The notes beneath the pieces were generated by a model. It made no database searches and was not told the origin of the DNA. It saw only the letters and a program-made list of their open reading frames with translations. The translations under genes and the position numbers were made by a program. A DNA stretch of 64,000 nt from Anthonomus grandis grandis (lineage: Eukaryota > Arthropoda > Insecta > Coleoptera > Curculionidae): positions 16,468,114 through 16,532,113 of the forward strand of contig NC_065549.1 of assembly GCF_022605725.1 (NCBI RefSeq), read 5' to 3'. Shown here in pieces: positions 1 through 10,008 of the stretch (positions are counted from its first letter, which is position 1; each line of letters opens with the position of its first letter).

Positions 1-1620
1 TAAAGCATCTAAACCCAACAAGAGTAAAGAGAAGTAATGGATTATTGGAGAGATATTAGACATGATAGAAGGAAGACTTAAGGTTAAAAATAGGAATATA
101 ACAACTAACAAAAAAATAGACAAAAAAGTTAAAAATGCTGCTAAAAATGCAAAAAATGAAAAGTTGAAGAACAAATGCACAGAAATACAAATATTGCAAC
201 AAAAGCATGACTCGTTAAACCACTACAAAAAGATCAAAGAGGCGGCAGGCCCATATAAGCCTAAGTTAAACGCCTGATTGATATTCGAGGAAACCTTACG
301 ATAAAAGTAGAACAAAGAAAGGAACTTGACCAGTGACTTGAAGTTTATTACTATTTAAAGAAAGAACGCTTAGATGAAATATGTAGAGGAAACATTTAGG
401 GATAAACGATACAATGACACAATGAATGTACAACTGGAAATGTAATTACAACCGACAAGGTAGGAACTGCTATAAAGGAGACAAAGATGGCAAAATAATA
501 GAACCTAATAACTTTTACTCAGAATTTTTTAAATTAATGGATGACAATGGCATAACTTAATTGTACCTAAAATACTGGAAAAATCCCCCAGAGCTGGTTA
601 ATCTCGAGATCAAATGCAAAAAGTTTGATGGATACAGAATTATGAGCTTTATGAGGCACCTACTTAAGTCGTTTTTTATAATTATCCATAAGAGAGTAGA
701 TAAAAATGGCGAAGAACCAATAATACATACACAACTTAGGTTTTATGATGCTCTGGTTACACGAGAGGTACTTTTTGCTATAGAAGACCTGTATAGCAAA
801 AAGTGGTTCCAGAGGTTCAGAGATATCAGATGTGATATATATGTAGGCTTTGTGGACTACCAGAAGGCGTTCCATAGAGTTAGGCATGCTGAACTTATAT
901 CACTGCTTAAAGAGTTTGGTCTTGATAATAAGAATCTAAGAATCATTAAAAATATTTACTATAACCGAAATGCTAGAATAAGAATAATATAATATATAAT
1001 TTCAATAGAGCGCCGAGTGAAGCAAGGATGTGTACTATCCCTCATGTTGTTTAATGTTTACTCCTAACATATCTTCAAACAAGCATTGGAGTAATACTTA
1101 CAAACAAGCCTTGGAGATTGACGGCTAACGTTTGAATAACATTAGATGCGTAGATGACGTGATGCAATGATATTTGCAGATAGTCTAGACTACTTACAAA
1201 CACTGATGACACATAAGACTGAAATTAGCCAACAGTGCGGATTAAACCTAAACAAAAAAGAAGGCAAAATATATGGTCACTAGAAAACGACTAATCTGAA
1301 ATATACAGCTATCAACCAACAGCCAATTAAAAAAGTTGAAAACTACACAAATCATGACACGAAAGTAAACAGTCAATGGGATTACTGCTTGGAAATAAGA
1401 CAACATATTGCAAAAGCAACACATCATTTATAAAAATGAGCATCGTCTTGAAAGGCCGTGACCTGCCACTGAAATCCAAGATCCTCGTACTATATTAAGC
1501 TTATTCAGTTTGCTACGTATAGCAACGTATAGCGTGTACCTTCGTGGAGCTTCATAGAACGAAGGCATGGAAGCTCTCGGAAGAAACGCTACGAAAAACT
1601 GAAAGCATTTGAGATGTGTT
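1..1620 (+). mobile_element. APE-type LINE fragment, copy A
   Basis: Remnant of a non-LTR retrotransposon of the family often labelled endonuclease-reverse transcriptase in insects. Positions 62-277 encode a basic lysine-rich linker as found between endonuclease and RT. At 561-992 the RT palm is visible, with the motif A region VDYQKAFHRVRHAELIS (normally YxKAFDxV). Further on, ERRVKQGCVLS (1005-1045) matches RT motif B, and a decayed RVDDVM stands where YADD belongs. Around 1380-1480 the thumb or connection region follows (LEIRQHIAKATHHL, KGRDLPLKSKILVLY), and the ...EAWTLSEETLRK-like end lies near 1560-1610. Frames shift repeatedly and the catalytic DD is damaged, so it is dead. The 5' side continues beyond the window. 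Clade assignment is inferred from motifs only. Confidence 0.8.
561..1045 (+). pseudogene. Reverse transcriptase fragment of LINE copy A
   Basis: The longest open piece of copy A, 143 codons at 561-992, covers the fingers and palm of a reverse transcriptase that would copy LINE RNA at the target site. HTQLRFYDALVTREVLFA is the usual Q-x-GF-x-G-x-T-x-D-x-IF stretch before motif A. VGFVDYQKAFHRV is motif A, with H replacing the second catalytic-region D. After a stop the next frame gives RRVKQGCVLS, the RT motif B loop. It is a broken copy with no likely function. Confidence 0.75.
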
Positions 1621-2790
1621 TTATAACTGATGCTCTTGCTTTTGCGATATGTTGTCCATGTACCTATTTCCAAGCAGTGATCCCAGTTACTGTTTACATT
1701 CGTGCCAAGATATGTGTAGTTTTCAACTTTTTTAATTGGCTGTTGACAGCTGTATATTTCAAATTGGTCGTTTTCTAGTGACCATATATTTTGTCTTCTT
1801 TATGTTTAGATTTAATCCATACTGTTGGCTAATTTCAGTTTTATGTGTCATCAGTATTTGTAAGCCGTCTAGACTATCTGCAGATATTACTGCTCTATTT
1901 AAATTACTCCAACTGGTTTTCTATTCTTATGTTAGCATTTCGGTTATAGTAAATATTTCTGATGATTCTTAGATATTTATCATCTAGGCCAAACTCTTTA
2001 AGCAGTGAAATAAGTTCGTCATGCCTAACTCTCTCGACCGCTTTCTGGTGGTCCACAAGCCTACATGTATATGTAGTCTGAACCTCTGGAACCACTTTTT
2101 GCTACACAGGTCTTGTATAGCAAAAAGTGCCCCTGGTGTAATCAGAGCATCACGAAATCTAAATTGTGTATGTATTATTTGTTTTTTGCATTTTTTATCT
2201 AATCTTTTATGGATGATTATAAGAAACGTCTTAAGTAGGTGCCTCAGAAAGCTCATAGTTCTGTACTCATCAAATTTTTTGCATTTGGTATCTTGATTTT
2301 AAATGGCTATTTAGAGTATTATAGATAGGATTAAATTAATTCGTTATCAGCCATTAACTTAAAAAATTATCAGTAAAAGTTATCAGCTCCTGTGGTTTTG
2401 ATCCTGATCTTTGCTTCCTATTAGAGTAGCTTCTACCTCGTCGGTTGTAATCAAAGGTCCAGTTATACAGTTTGTGTTACTTATGTCATTGTATCATTTA
2501 TTCCTAAATATTTCCTCTTCATATTTTATCCAGGCGTGGTTTCTTTAAATAGGAATAAACTTCAAGTCACTGGTCTGAAGTTCGTTCAGGCGTTTAACTT
2601 GGAAGGCCTGCCGCCTTCTTTGACCTTTTTGTGGAGGTTGAATTAGTCATGCACTTGTTATATTAGCTGTATTTCTGTGCATTACTTCATTAACTATTAA
2701 TTTTTTGCATTTTTAGCAGCATTTTTAACATCTTTATCTATTTTTTTGTAAGTTGTTATATCGCTAATTTTAATAACCCAAGAATCCCTT
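1621..2790 (-). mobile_element. APE-type LINE fragment, copy B, inverted to copy A
   Basis: A second copy of the same LINE on the opposite strand, meeting copy A tail to tail near 1620. Its RT is seen at 1904-2256 on the minus strand (RLVDHQKAVERVRHDELIS, then LLKEFGLDDKYLRIIRNIYY), matching copy A closely. The linker with poly-lysine codons reappears inverted near 2600-2770. The 3' end near 1630-1775 is the reverse complement of copy A at 1290-1435. Both copies carry independent frameshifts. The pair makes a long imperfect palindrome of more than 1 kb per arm. Confidence 0.75.
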
Positions 2791-3398
2791 GGGTCGACCT
2801 AGTCACAAATAATGAACTCATACGTAGAATAGAAAAAGGATGCGAAGTTAATACCACATTTATATAGTTTAAATTGGAATACTTAAGCCGTATATTAAGA
2901 GAAACGAACAAGATAATAGCCTCCTTCAATTAATTCTACGAAGTACAGGGTACGGCAAAAGGGGACCAGGATGAAAACGAATCTCCTGGCTTTAAAACCT
3001 AAGAAAATGGTTCTAAATGACCACAACTGGACAGTTCGCCAACATTCAGAACGAATAGGCAGCGCAAAAAAAGAAGAAGATAAAAAATATTTTAAAAAAT
3101 CCGATAAGACGATCTTTAAAAATATTTTAGTATTTAATAATTTTATTTTCTTACAACTGGATATTTTAAAAGTTTTTCAAAAGATCTTATACACTCTTAA
3201 ACCGGCAACACCACGCGATAGGGTTGTTTCGAAGGTTTCCAACCGCAACTAATTGGTTGCTATGTTCGTTGGGATGGAGCAATTCGAGGCGCGATTGGAC
3301 AGAGATCGTGTCTAAACATATTGTCTAATATTAAATTATTTAGTGAAGTTTTCTTGTTTTTGTTCAAGTGTGTATGTTTAATGTTATGATGTTGATTA
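2791..3398. other. Intervening sequence, no gene recognised
   Basis: An open stretch of 93 codons at 2971-3252 on the plus strand is lysine-rich and low in complexity, and I recognise no domain in it. Nothing else coding is visible before the mariner flank. Confidence 0.4.
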
Positions 3399-3400
3399 TA

Positions 3401-3522
3401 CAGTGGCCGCCTAAAATTCCGCATAAATTCAATAAAAATGGAGACATGATTTTTTGAGAAAACGCTTGGTTCCGTCGATTTTTATTTTAGGTTGCGCTAT
3501 ATTTCACATAAATTTTTGTACA
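3401..3522 (+). repeat. 122-bp mariner-associated flank, copy 1
   Basis: Begins TA-CAGTGGCCGCC and runs up to the TA-like dinucleotide just before the mariner TIR at 3523. Nearly the same sequence occurs at 54252-54374, and a diverged inverted form at 58336-58457. Each copy abuts the end of a mariner-like element. It may be a longer terminal sequence of that element or a separate short repeat that is a preferred target. Confidence 0.6.
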
Positions 3523-4861
3523 CAGGGTGGAACAAAAAAAAAGATATGACGTCATCGGTCATTTTTTTAAATGGAATGCTATATTTTTTATTGCATTTAT
3601 TAAATATAGGCGAAATTCCAAGCACGTTTTGTATAACACACCTTATCTCAAAACTCAACTGTTTCCGAAATATTAACATTTAAATAACAAGAAAACAAAT
3701 AAGTACGTCTATTTACAAATTAAGGTAAAATCAATGATAAAAATAATGTTCTAAACACTGCCAATTGTTTCTATTTCCATGGTTACACTTGTAAAGAACC
3801 TCAATTTTCGAATGTCACTGTCAGTTCGAAAATTAATCATCTTAGGGATTTGCCAAGATCAGATCGTCAAAAAATTTCTAAAGAAACAAAATTAAACGTT
3901 CTGCTCTCCGTCGAAGAAAATCCAAAAAATGCAACTTCACACATTTCAGTTGATAATAATATAGCCGGAACGTCAGTAAGACGCATCTTAAAAGCAAATG
4001 AATACCACCCTTATAAAATTAGACTAATACACGAATTAAATGAGGACGATCCTGATCGAAGAAACCAATTTTGCGAGCAAATGATGAACATTTGCAATAA
4101 TAACCGTCAGTTTGTGTTACGAGTTTTGTTTTCGGATGAAGCAACTTTTTGTTTAAACGGTGTCGTAAATCGGCAAAATTGTCGGTACTGGTCAGTGTCA
4201 AATCCACACTGGGCAACTGAGGGTTATACACAGTACCGTAAATCTATGAATTTTTGGGCTGGTATCGTGGAAAATAAAGTAATAGGGCCATACTTTTTCA
4301 AAGAAAACTTAACAGGACAACGCTATTTGAATTTTCTTCAAGAAGATCTTATCCCTACTTTGGCTGCCCTATACCCAGACGAACAAGACCCTGCTGCCCC
4401 GACAGATAACTTGTGGTTTTAGCAAGACGGCGAACCGTCACATTTTTTAGAGATGTCCGTAATTACTTGATACAGTGTTTCCAGGAAGATGGATAGGACG
4501 AAGAGGGCTAATAGAGCCGGTCAGGTCACCAGACCTAAATCCGTGCGAGTATTTTCTATGGAGGTACCTGAAAAGTAAAGTTTATATTGAGAAGCCAAAC
4601 AACGTAGAAGATTTGAAAAATAGAATTAGATATGAAATTAGATGTATATCATCCGAAATAATTAATAGTATTTTACATGAGTTTATAAACCCTCTTGCTT
4701 TCTGCTAAGAAGTGTTTCGGAAACAGTTGAGTTTTGAGATGAGGTGTGTTTTACGAAACTTGCTTGGAATTTCGCCTATATTTCATAAATGCAATAAAAA
4801 ATATAGCATTCCATTTAAAAAAATTACCGATGAAGTCATATCTTTTTTTTATTCCACCCTG
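3523..4861 (+). mobile_element. mariner-like DNA transposon, copy 1
   Basis: About 1.34 kb, bounded by inverted repeats starting CAGGGTGGAA (3523 onwards; inverted TTCCACCCTG ending 4861). The TIR similarity extends inward for about 150 bp. The right end is followed by TA; the left TA looks mutated to CA (3521-3522), while copy 2 keeps TATACAGGG. This fits the IS630-Tc1-mariner superfamily. The transposase inside is broken and has lost its N-terminal helix-turn-helix relative to copy 2. Confidence 0.85.
3850..4708 (+). pseudogene. mariner-like transposase, 5'-deleted and frameshifted
   Basis: A DDE/D transposase that would cut and paste the element at TA sites. The first open piece (3850-4422) begins at the end of the second helix-turn-helix and carries the first catalytic aspartate in LFSDEATF. 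A stop at 4420 falls just before QDG, which holds the second aspartate. A frameshift then leads into 4475-4708, with the third aspartate in RSPDLNPCEYFLW; the spacing of roughly 35 residues with D as third residue suggests a DDxD mariner type. Compared with copy 2, about 60 N-terminal residues (MANLTETQR.. onward) are missing. With a stop, a frameshift and the N-terminal loss it cannot be active. Confidence 0.85.
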
Positions 4862-6280
4862 TAAATAATATATAAAATAATAAAAATTTTTTAATGACCA
4901 GTTTCTTTGCCTTACATGGAGATGATCAACATTGACAATAAACATTAACTTTTTTTTATGGATACCACTTTGTAATTTACCAGATATAAATAGTCCTTTT
5001 AGTGATCTTCTTAACGATGAATTTATGAAACTTTTATATACTTGCTATAAGTCTTCCAAGAGAAAGAGAGAGGTGCGTAGAAAAATTTTATATATAAATG
5101 AATCTTTTTACTATGTAACTGTGATGCATCGCTAAAAAACTTATCAAAAACACTATTTAAATTTGATATCTTTACATAGTTTTTTATATGGTTATTACTA
5201 TTTTTTTGAACACAAAAGTGCGATATAATTTTTCTTTTTACTTTCACTATCATAATAGCTAGAGAAAACGCATTAACTTTGCTAATTTGATTATCATTTT
5301 ATTTTTATAAATATTTTTAAAAAATTTTAATTTTAAGCTATAGTACTTCAATCGCTATATTATCTTAAATTCTCAGATAACTTTTAAGAGTGTCTATTTA
5401 AAGTTTTGTTTGGATCAATTCAGCATCTTGACACTATCAGAGGTTATTTATTGGATCTAGATCGCTTTGACCATTAATACGTTTTCCATTTTTAATTAGG
5501 ATTTTTTTATATTGTCTGGAAGTATTATATTGATTACCATTATGCTTATTAGGCTTTATTAATATTGCTTGATCGTGTTTATTTCCCTATATTCTTTTAT
5601 AATTCTTAGTTTATTTAAATTTTGTTGTCTAAAATATGTAAGGTCAGAATAATCATTAGATAAAAATACTTCAAAACAATAATAAATTTAGTATTGTTTA
5701 ATTTTTTTACGGTATATATGTATTTAATAATTAATTGCATCTATGCTTTAGAGAATTCATTTATTTTACTTTTTTTTTCTAAGTTGAAACCATTTATCTT
5801 TAATGTGAAATTTTAGAAGAGCCTGAGGGCTTACTCATTAATTGCTGTTTACAAGGCAAGGAGCATTAAACTTTCTATAATATTGACAAATAACATCCAA
5901 TTAAATTATGCCTTTGCATAACTTAATTGGATATGCTACAACTTTATCACGTTGTGTTTAAATAAATAAAATAAACATTCTTGCAAAAGTCATTGCGAAA
6001 TGCAACTGTTGTTATTGCTAGTATAAAAATTTAAAGAAAAACTTGAATATTATCAAATAAAAACCGTGTCTAGAATAGGAGAGTCATTAAAAAAAATATA
6101 TATGAATGTTCTTCTATGACCTTCTTTTGTTTACATAGGTAATCTATATGTATTCTGGTTTTCGGCTTACATAAACCATTTTGCCTTTCTTTCAACTCAA
6201 TAAGCCGCATTGAACTCCAAGTAGCAATTAACTCAGTTAATTGATTGGTGCATGAACAACATTCTGCCTCTAAACGCTGT
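4862..6280. other. AT-rich intergenic DNA
   Basis: No coding exon or known repeat recognised. It holds one near-perfect hairpin at 5895-5932. Short open frames here are AT-rich and featureless. Confidence 0.5.
5895..5932. repeat. Hairpin, 17-bp arms
   Basis: ATCCAATTAAATTATGC at 5895-5911 pairs with 5916-5932, with one mismatch and a 4-nt loop (CTTT). It has no obvious coding context. Confidence 0.8.
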
Positions 6281-6299
6281 GTGGTTTCCTACTCCTTAA

Positions 6300-7080
6300 A
6301 CTTACTTACTTAGCAGTAAAAAAATTGTTAATATGACCCTACTCACTTTAAGGATTTAAGAGTAATTTTTGATAGCTTACTTTCTTTTAATTTGCACATG
6401 GAAGATATCATAAAAAGAAGTTCTGCATTTGGTTGTCAGAAACTCTCCATTCTTGGAAAATATCTCTCGCATTAAAATCTTGTGTTTGCCCATGTTCGTG
6501 CAATGTTAAAATATTGATTTCAAGTTTGGTCGCCGTACAATCAGAACCATATTCAAGAGTTTAAAAATATACAGCGAAAATTTCTTAAATTCCTTTGGTT
6601 TAAATGCGAAAGAGTGTATCGGAAAATCGGCTTCTCATATGATCGTTTGCTTAAAAATTTTGGCATAAAATCTTTACAGGTAATAAGGTATTCGGCAGAT
6701 CTATAATTCTTATATAAATAAATTAATGGCTTAATTGACTTACCAGAGAGCTTGCAACTTCTTAATTTTTTTACCTTACAAGACCTAGAACTAACATTAT
6801 AAAATTTTTGCCTATAAGTAGAGCTTGCAATATCTACAACTCTATACAGAATTAATGCGATATATTTAACTGTATTCTTACCAAAATGACCAAAATAAAA
6901 AGACTTTAGTTTAGATATGTTGTATGTTCCTTTTCTTTTTTTAGTATTTATTAATAATTTGTTATATTTATAATATAAATTTTATTTTGGTGACATGATT
7001 TTAATTTAATTTACATCTTTTCCGCTCTATTATTCGAGTTTGGACAAATAAATTAAAAAATACGTATATTAAAATAAAGC
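6300..7080 (+). mobile_element. LINE 3' fragment (RT C-terminal region)
   Basis: Translated in shifting frames, this gives the C-terminal part typical of jockey/CR1-like LINEs. KDLRVIFDSLLSFNLHME (near 6350) is the usual DLGVxFDxxLxF start. FQVWSPYNQNHIQ (near 6520) matches the EYxSxVWSPxY region. IQRKFLKFLWFKCE follows, and INGLIDLPEL (near 6725) matches the LLNGxIDxPELL segment. An A-rich 3' tail region follows to about 7080. All frames are interrupted. Only the 3' end is present, as is common for 5'-truncated insertions. Confidence 0.7.
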
Positions 7081-7814
7081 CATAAAAAAGCCATAAAACT
7101 TTTAAAATATCTACTTTTTTTTTCATTGATCCAACTCGAGTTTCTCTGCGCAATTTAACTTAACCTTTTAAAACAACGTTAATAATCTAAGCACAGAAAA
7201 AGAAGCACTAGAGAAAGAGAGAGAGATAAATGGTAGGTGTTATTCAGCTAAAACCCAACGATACAGCTTGTTTCTGTTTATTGTTGACTCATCAGATCTG
7301 GTTTAGCTTGAATCACATTATCTTTAAATTATCATTTTTTTCCAATATCTTATTAAGAAAACATAAATATATCCAAATATTACCCACTTTCGAGATGCCT
7401 ATGATCACCTTGAAATAGACAACGAGCGAAAAGTTCTTCTGAACTATTGCATAATTGAATCGATGTAAGCAGAAAGGGCATATGTCAAAAAAACACATTT
7501 TTGGGAAATCGATAAAAACTGTTTTTTCATCAAATTAAGTAAAATAATTAACATTTATTTTTATAATTGATTTGTAGTTTGAATAGCACGATTTGTCTCC
7601 TTATATTTTAAATTTAAAAATTGATTTTAGTTCCCCCAGAAGAGTTTAAAAGAATTGACATGTACCCTTTTTGCAAATAATGCTATTTAGTAAATTTGAA
7701 AAATATTTATTTTTTTTAATACAGTTCTAGTTAGTAAAGTACAAGTCAAAAATAAACAGCTAATTTCAATAGAAGAGTACAATGTTTTGGAAAAACTAAT
7801 CTTCAGATCACTTA

Positions 7815-9650
7815 TTAATTGTTGATTGTAGGCCACTGAAGAATAGCATTAAAATATGGTTTGTGTTCTTCTGCAACAAAAGCAGTGCATTTCCTTATAT
7901 GCTCCATTTTGTTGGCCTTAATAGGAACTTTTCCTAAGGGATGCGCAAGGCTCGTTGGCAAAGTTGGGCAGGCCATTTCAGGTTGTGATAAATTAAATGT
8001 ATGTGACACCAAACCGTCAGTAAAAGGATAGGCTTGAACTATTCAAGCCTATCCTTTTACAGCCTGTTTGTTGGGATGTGTATTTAAAACATGAAAAGGT
8101 GCTTATTTGAAAGTTGACTTTTTCGTTACGAGGAAAATGTTTTGTTTCTTCAGAGACACAGGTTTTTTTATAAAATTTTCCCCACCAGTTTTTGAAATCT
8201 AATACGTCACTTTGACGCAACCTCTTTGACTGAAAATTTTGTATTATTTTTTGTACTGGTAATAATAATCGTGGAGATCTCGTAAATGGTGCATATTCTA
8301 TCATGTTTCCGTAAATTTTTTTTCACCAACACGAAGTCCCTGTCACACGGGAGAAATGAATGCCCCCTAACTAGGAAAAAGTGCCAAATCATGCTAAATT
8401 TACCACAATCTGTGAGAGCCAAAAGCATCCTGACCATAGTATGATTCTTGTTTTGGCCCCAGCAGTTATCACTGTAAAGATGGAGCTCTGATTGATTTTC
8501 CTTGAATTCATTTAGATATTCGAGAACAAACGTACAAATTTCGTCAGCTGTTTTCTTTGCCTGTGCCTCGTGGTAAACGTACATCCTGGATTTATTTGTC
8601 TTAAGATTGTGAATACAAAATACGGACACAGTAAGCTACTGGTAGTAAAATACCTCAACCACAGGCATTGTGGGTAACTGGACATTTTGCATAAAATCGA
8701 AGGCCAATGACAGAATTTGGTCTTTATTTTCCTTTTCCTCAATATCTTTGGTTATTTTTGAATAAAATTTTTTAGCCCTTTGTTTGAGAACTATCAATTC
8801 TGCGACGGCAGTACGCTTGGCCGTGTTATTCAAATTTTGGTCTTTTATTTTGGTATTTAGTAATTCACAAGTCGAACAAACATCAACTTGTGGTCTTCCG
8901 AAAGAGAGATTAAAATTTTCACGGAAAAAGCACCTATAAAATAAAAAGCTTACATTTTGGTTTGGATACTTCTCTAGGTAAAGCTGATGCATTTTTGTCA
9001 AATTTAGCTGGATTTTCAAATAATGTTTTTCACGTCCTGAATAGTGGCTGATTTTTGTAGGAAATGATTGTATGTGTTGTGTTCCTTTACACAATTCCGA
9101 ATTTTTTCTGAGAAAATATTAGCACTTGTCATTTTTCCGCGCAAGTCATTCGGTAACTTGCCTTGTGAGGATAAGGTGTTAATCCTCCTGATGCGTTTGT
9201 ACGTGATAGCATATAAATTCAAAAATGCTTTAACACAAATCTCTACTTTGGAACTTCCTTTAAATGAGTAGTACTTAAAACTTTTTGATTTCGTTTATTT
9301 TTGTCACCTGGTCATGGACGCCACTGCTTTACTTCCATCATATCCACAAGACCCTGTAACAAAATGTCTTGTTCGTTTTTAGAGCTTAAAGTATAAAATC
9401 GTTGAAAAATCGCCAATCTATCTGAATCAGAGAACTTTTCAGAGCATTGCGTTCTACAACTATATAATGAAATTAACCGATGTGCCAAAAATACTATAAA
9501 AGAACCTACCTGCAAAGGAGTCCATTATTAATTTTTTTCTCACAAACGTCTCTTCCTTTACTGTTTTTATAAGACTTTCCTTCCAATTTTGCCTTTTTTT
9601 GTATGTTGCGAGCATACTTAGAAGGCTCTGCTTTTCATCTTTTATTAGGA
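7815..9650 (-). pseudogene. DUF7869-like protein, multi-exon, broken
   Basis: Minus-strand relic of a protein family that is highly repeated in insect genomes and which I believe InterPro calls DUF7869. From N to C: a CxxxCSEKFSDSDRLAIFQ segment (9312-9515), a linker (9016-9222), then SFPTKISHYSGREKHYL and a Cys pair in DVCSTCELL (8636-9094). Next comes the core YSDNCWGQNKNHTM and GHSFLPCDRDF (about 8330-8490), then DVLDFKNWWGKFYK (near 8190), and the C-terminal stretch ending at 7815. Breaks: a frameshift near 9058, an in-frame TAG near 8637, frameshifts near 8270 and 8215, and a 19-nt inverted duplication at 8020-8060. Exon joints near 9230-9310 and 9515-9540 are inferred. The D-x-C/N-x-GQN and DRDF residues could form an RNase H-like active site, but that is inference. 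Confidence 0.65.
8020..8060. repeat. Perfect 19-bp hairpin with 3-nt loop
   Basis: Arms 8020-8038 and 8042-8060 are perfect reverse complements around CTA. The right arm continues into the normal reading frame (AYPFTDGLVSHTF on the minus strand), while the left arm has no counterpart in the family. The left arm is therefore an inverted copy of the right one and adds a premature stop. Confidence 0.9.
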
Positions 9651-10008
9651 GTTAATTCAGAATTGTCATCCATGTCAAATGAAACTAAAACCACGTGCAA
9701 CTGTCCCCGAAGCAACCAACAGATTAACTGAAGTCGAATTTTTGCTGATGACGTAAAACGCACGACAAACACATGTTGACCCCACTATTTGAAACACTAA
9801 CATTTCGCATAAACGGCACATGTCACTGACGTGTGCCTTTTATGCATAACGCTAGCATTATTATTCGATATTTCTAAGACATCGGGGATGCGGACTTGTG
9901 CCCCTTATGCATAATCCGTTGCGTCTACCATAGGAGAACACATTTTAGGTATAATGGCAATTTGTCAAAATATTGACTTGTGCCCTTTCTGCTTACACCG
10001 GTTCAATT

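Larger units (their letters stand above)
7453..10008 (-). mobile_element. DNA transposon carrying a DUF7869-like gene, copy 1
   Basis: Bounded by inverted repeats of about 35 bp sharing TGTAAGCAGAAAGGGCA (left near 7464-7480; right inverted near 9981-9997). Near the right end the motif TGTGCC..TTATGCATAA recurs at 9832-9849 and 9898-9914, with a variant at 9980-9996 and an inverted form at 9806-9822. A related motif sits near the left end at 7661-7680. Such repeated subterminal motifs are typical of transposase binding sites. The interior encodes a broken minus-strand protein (7815-9650). No clear target-site duplication could be assigned, so the superfamily is open. Confidence 0.6.
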
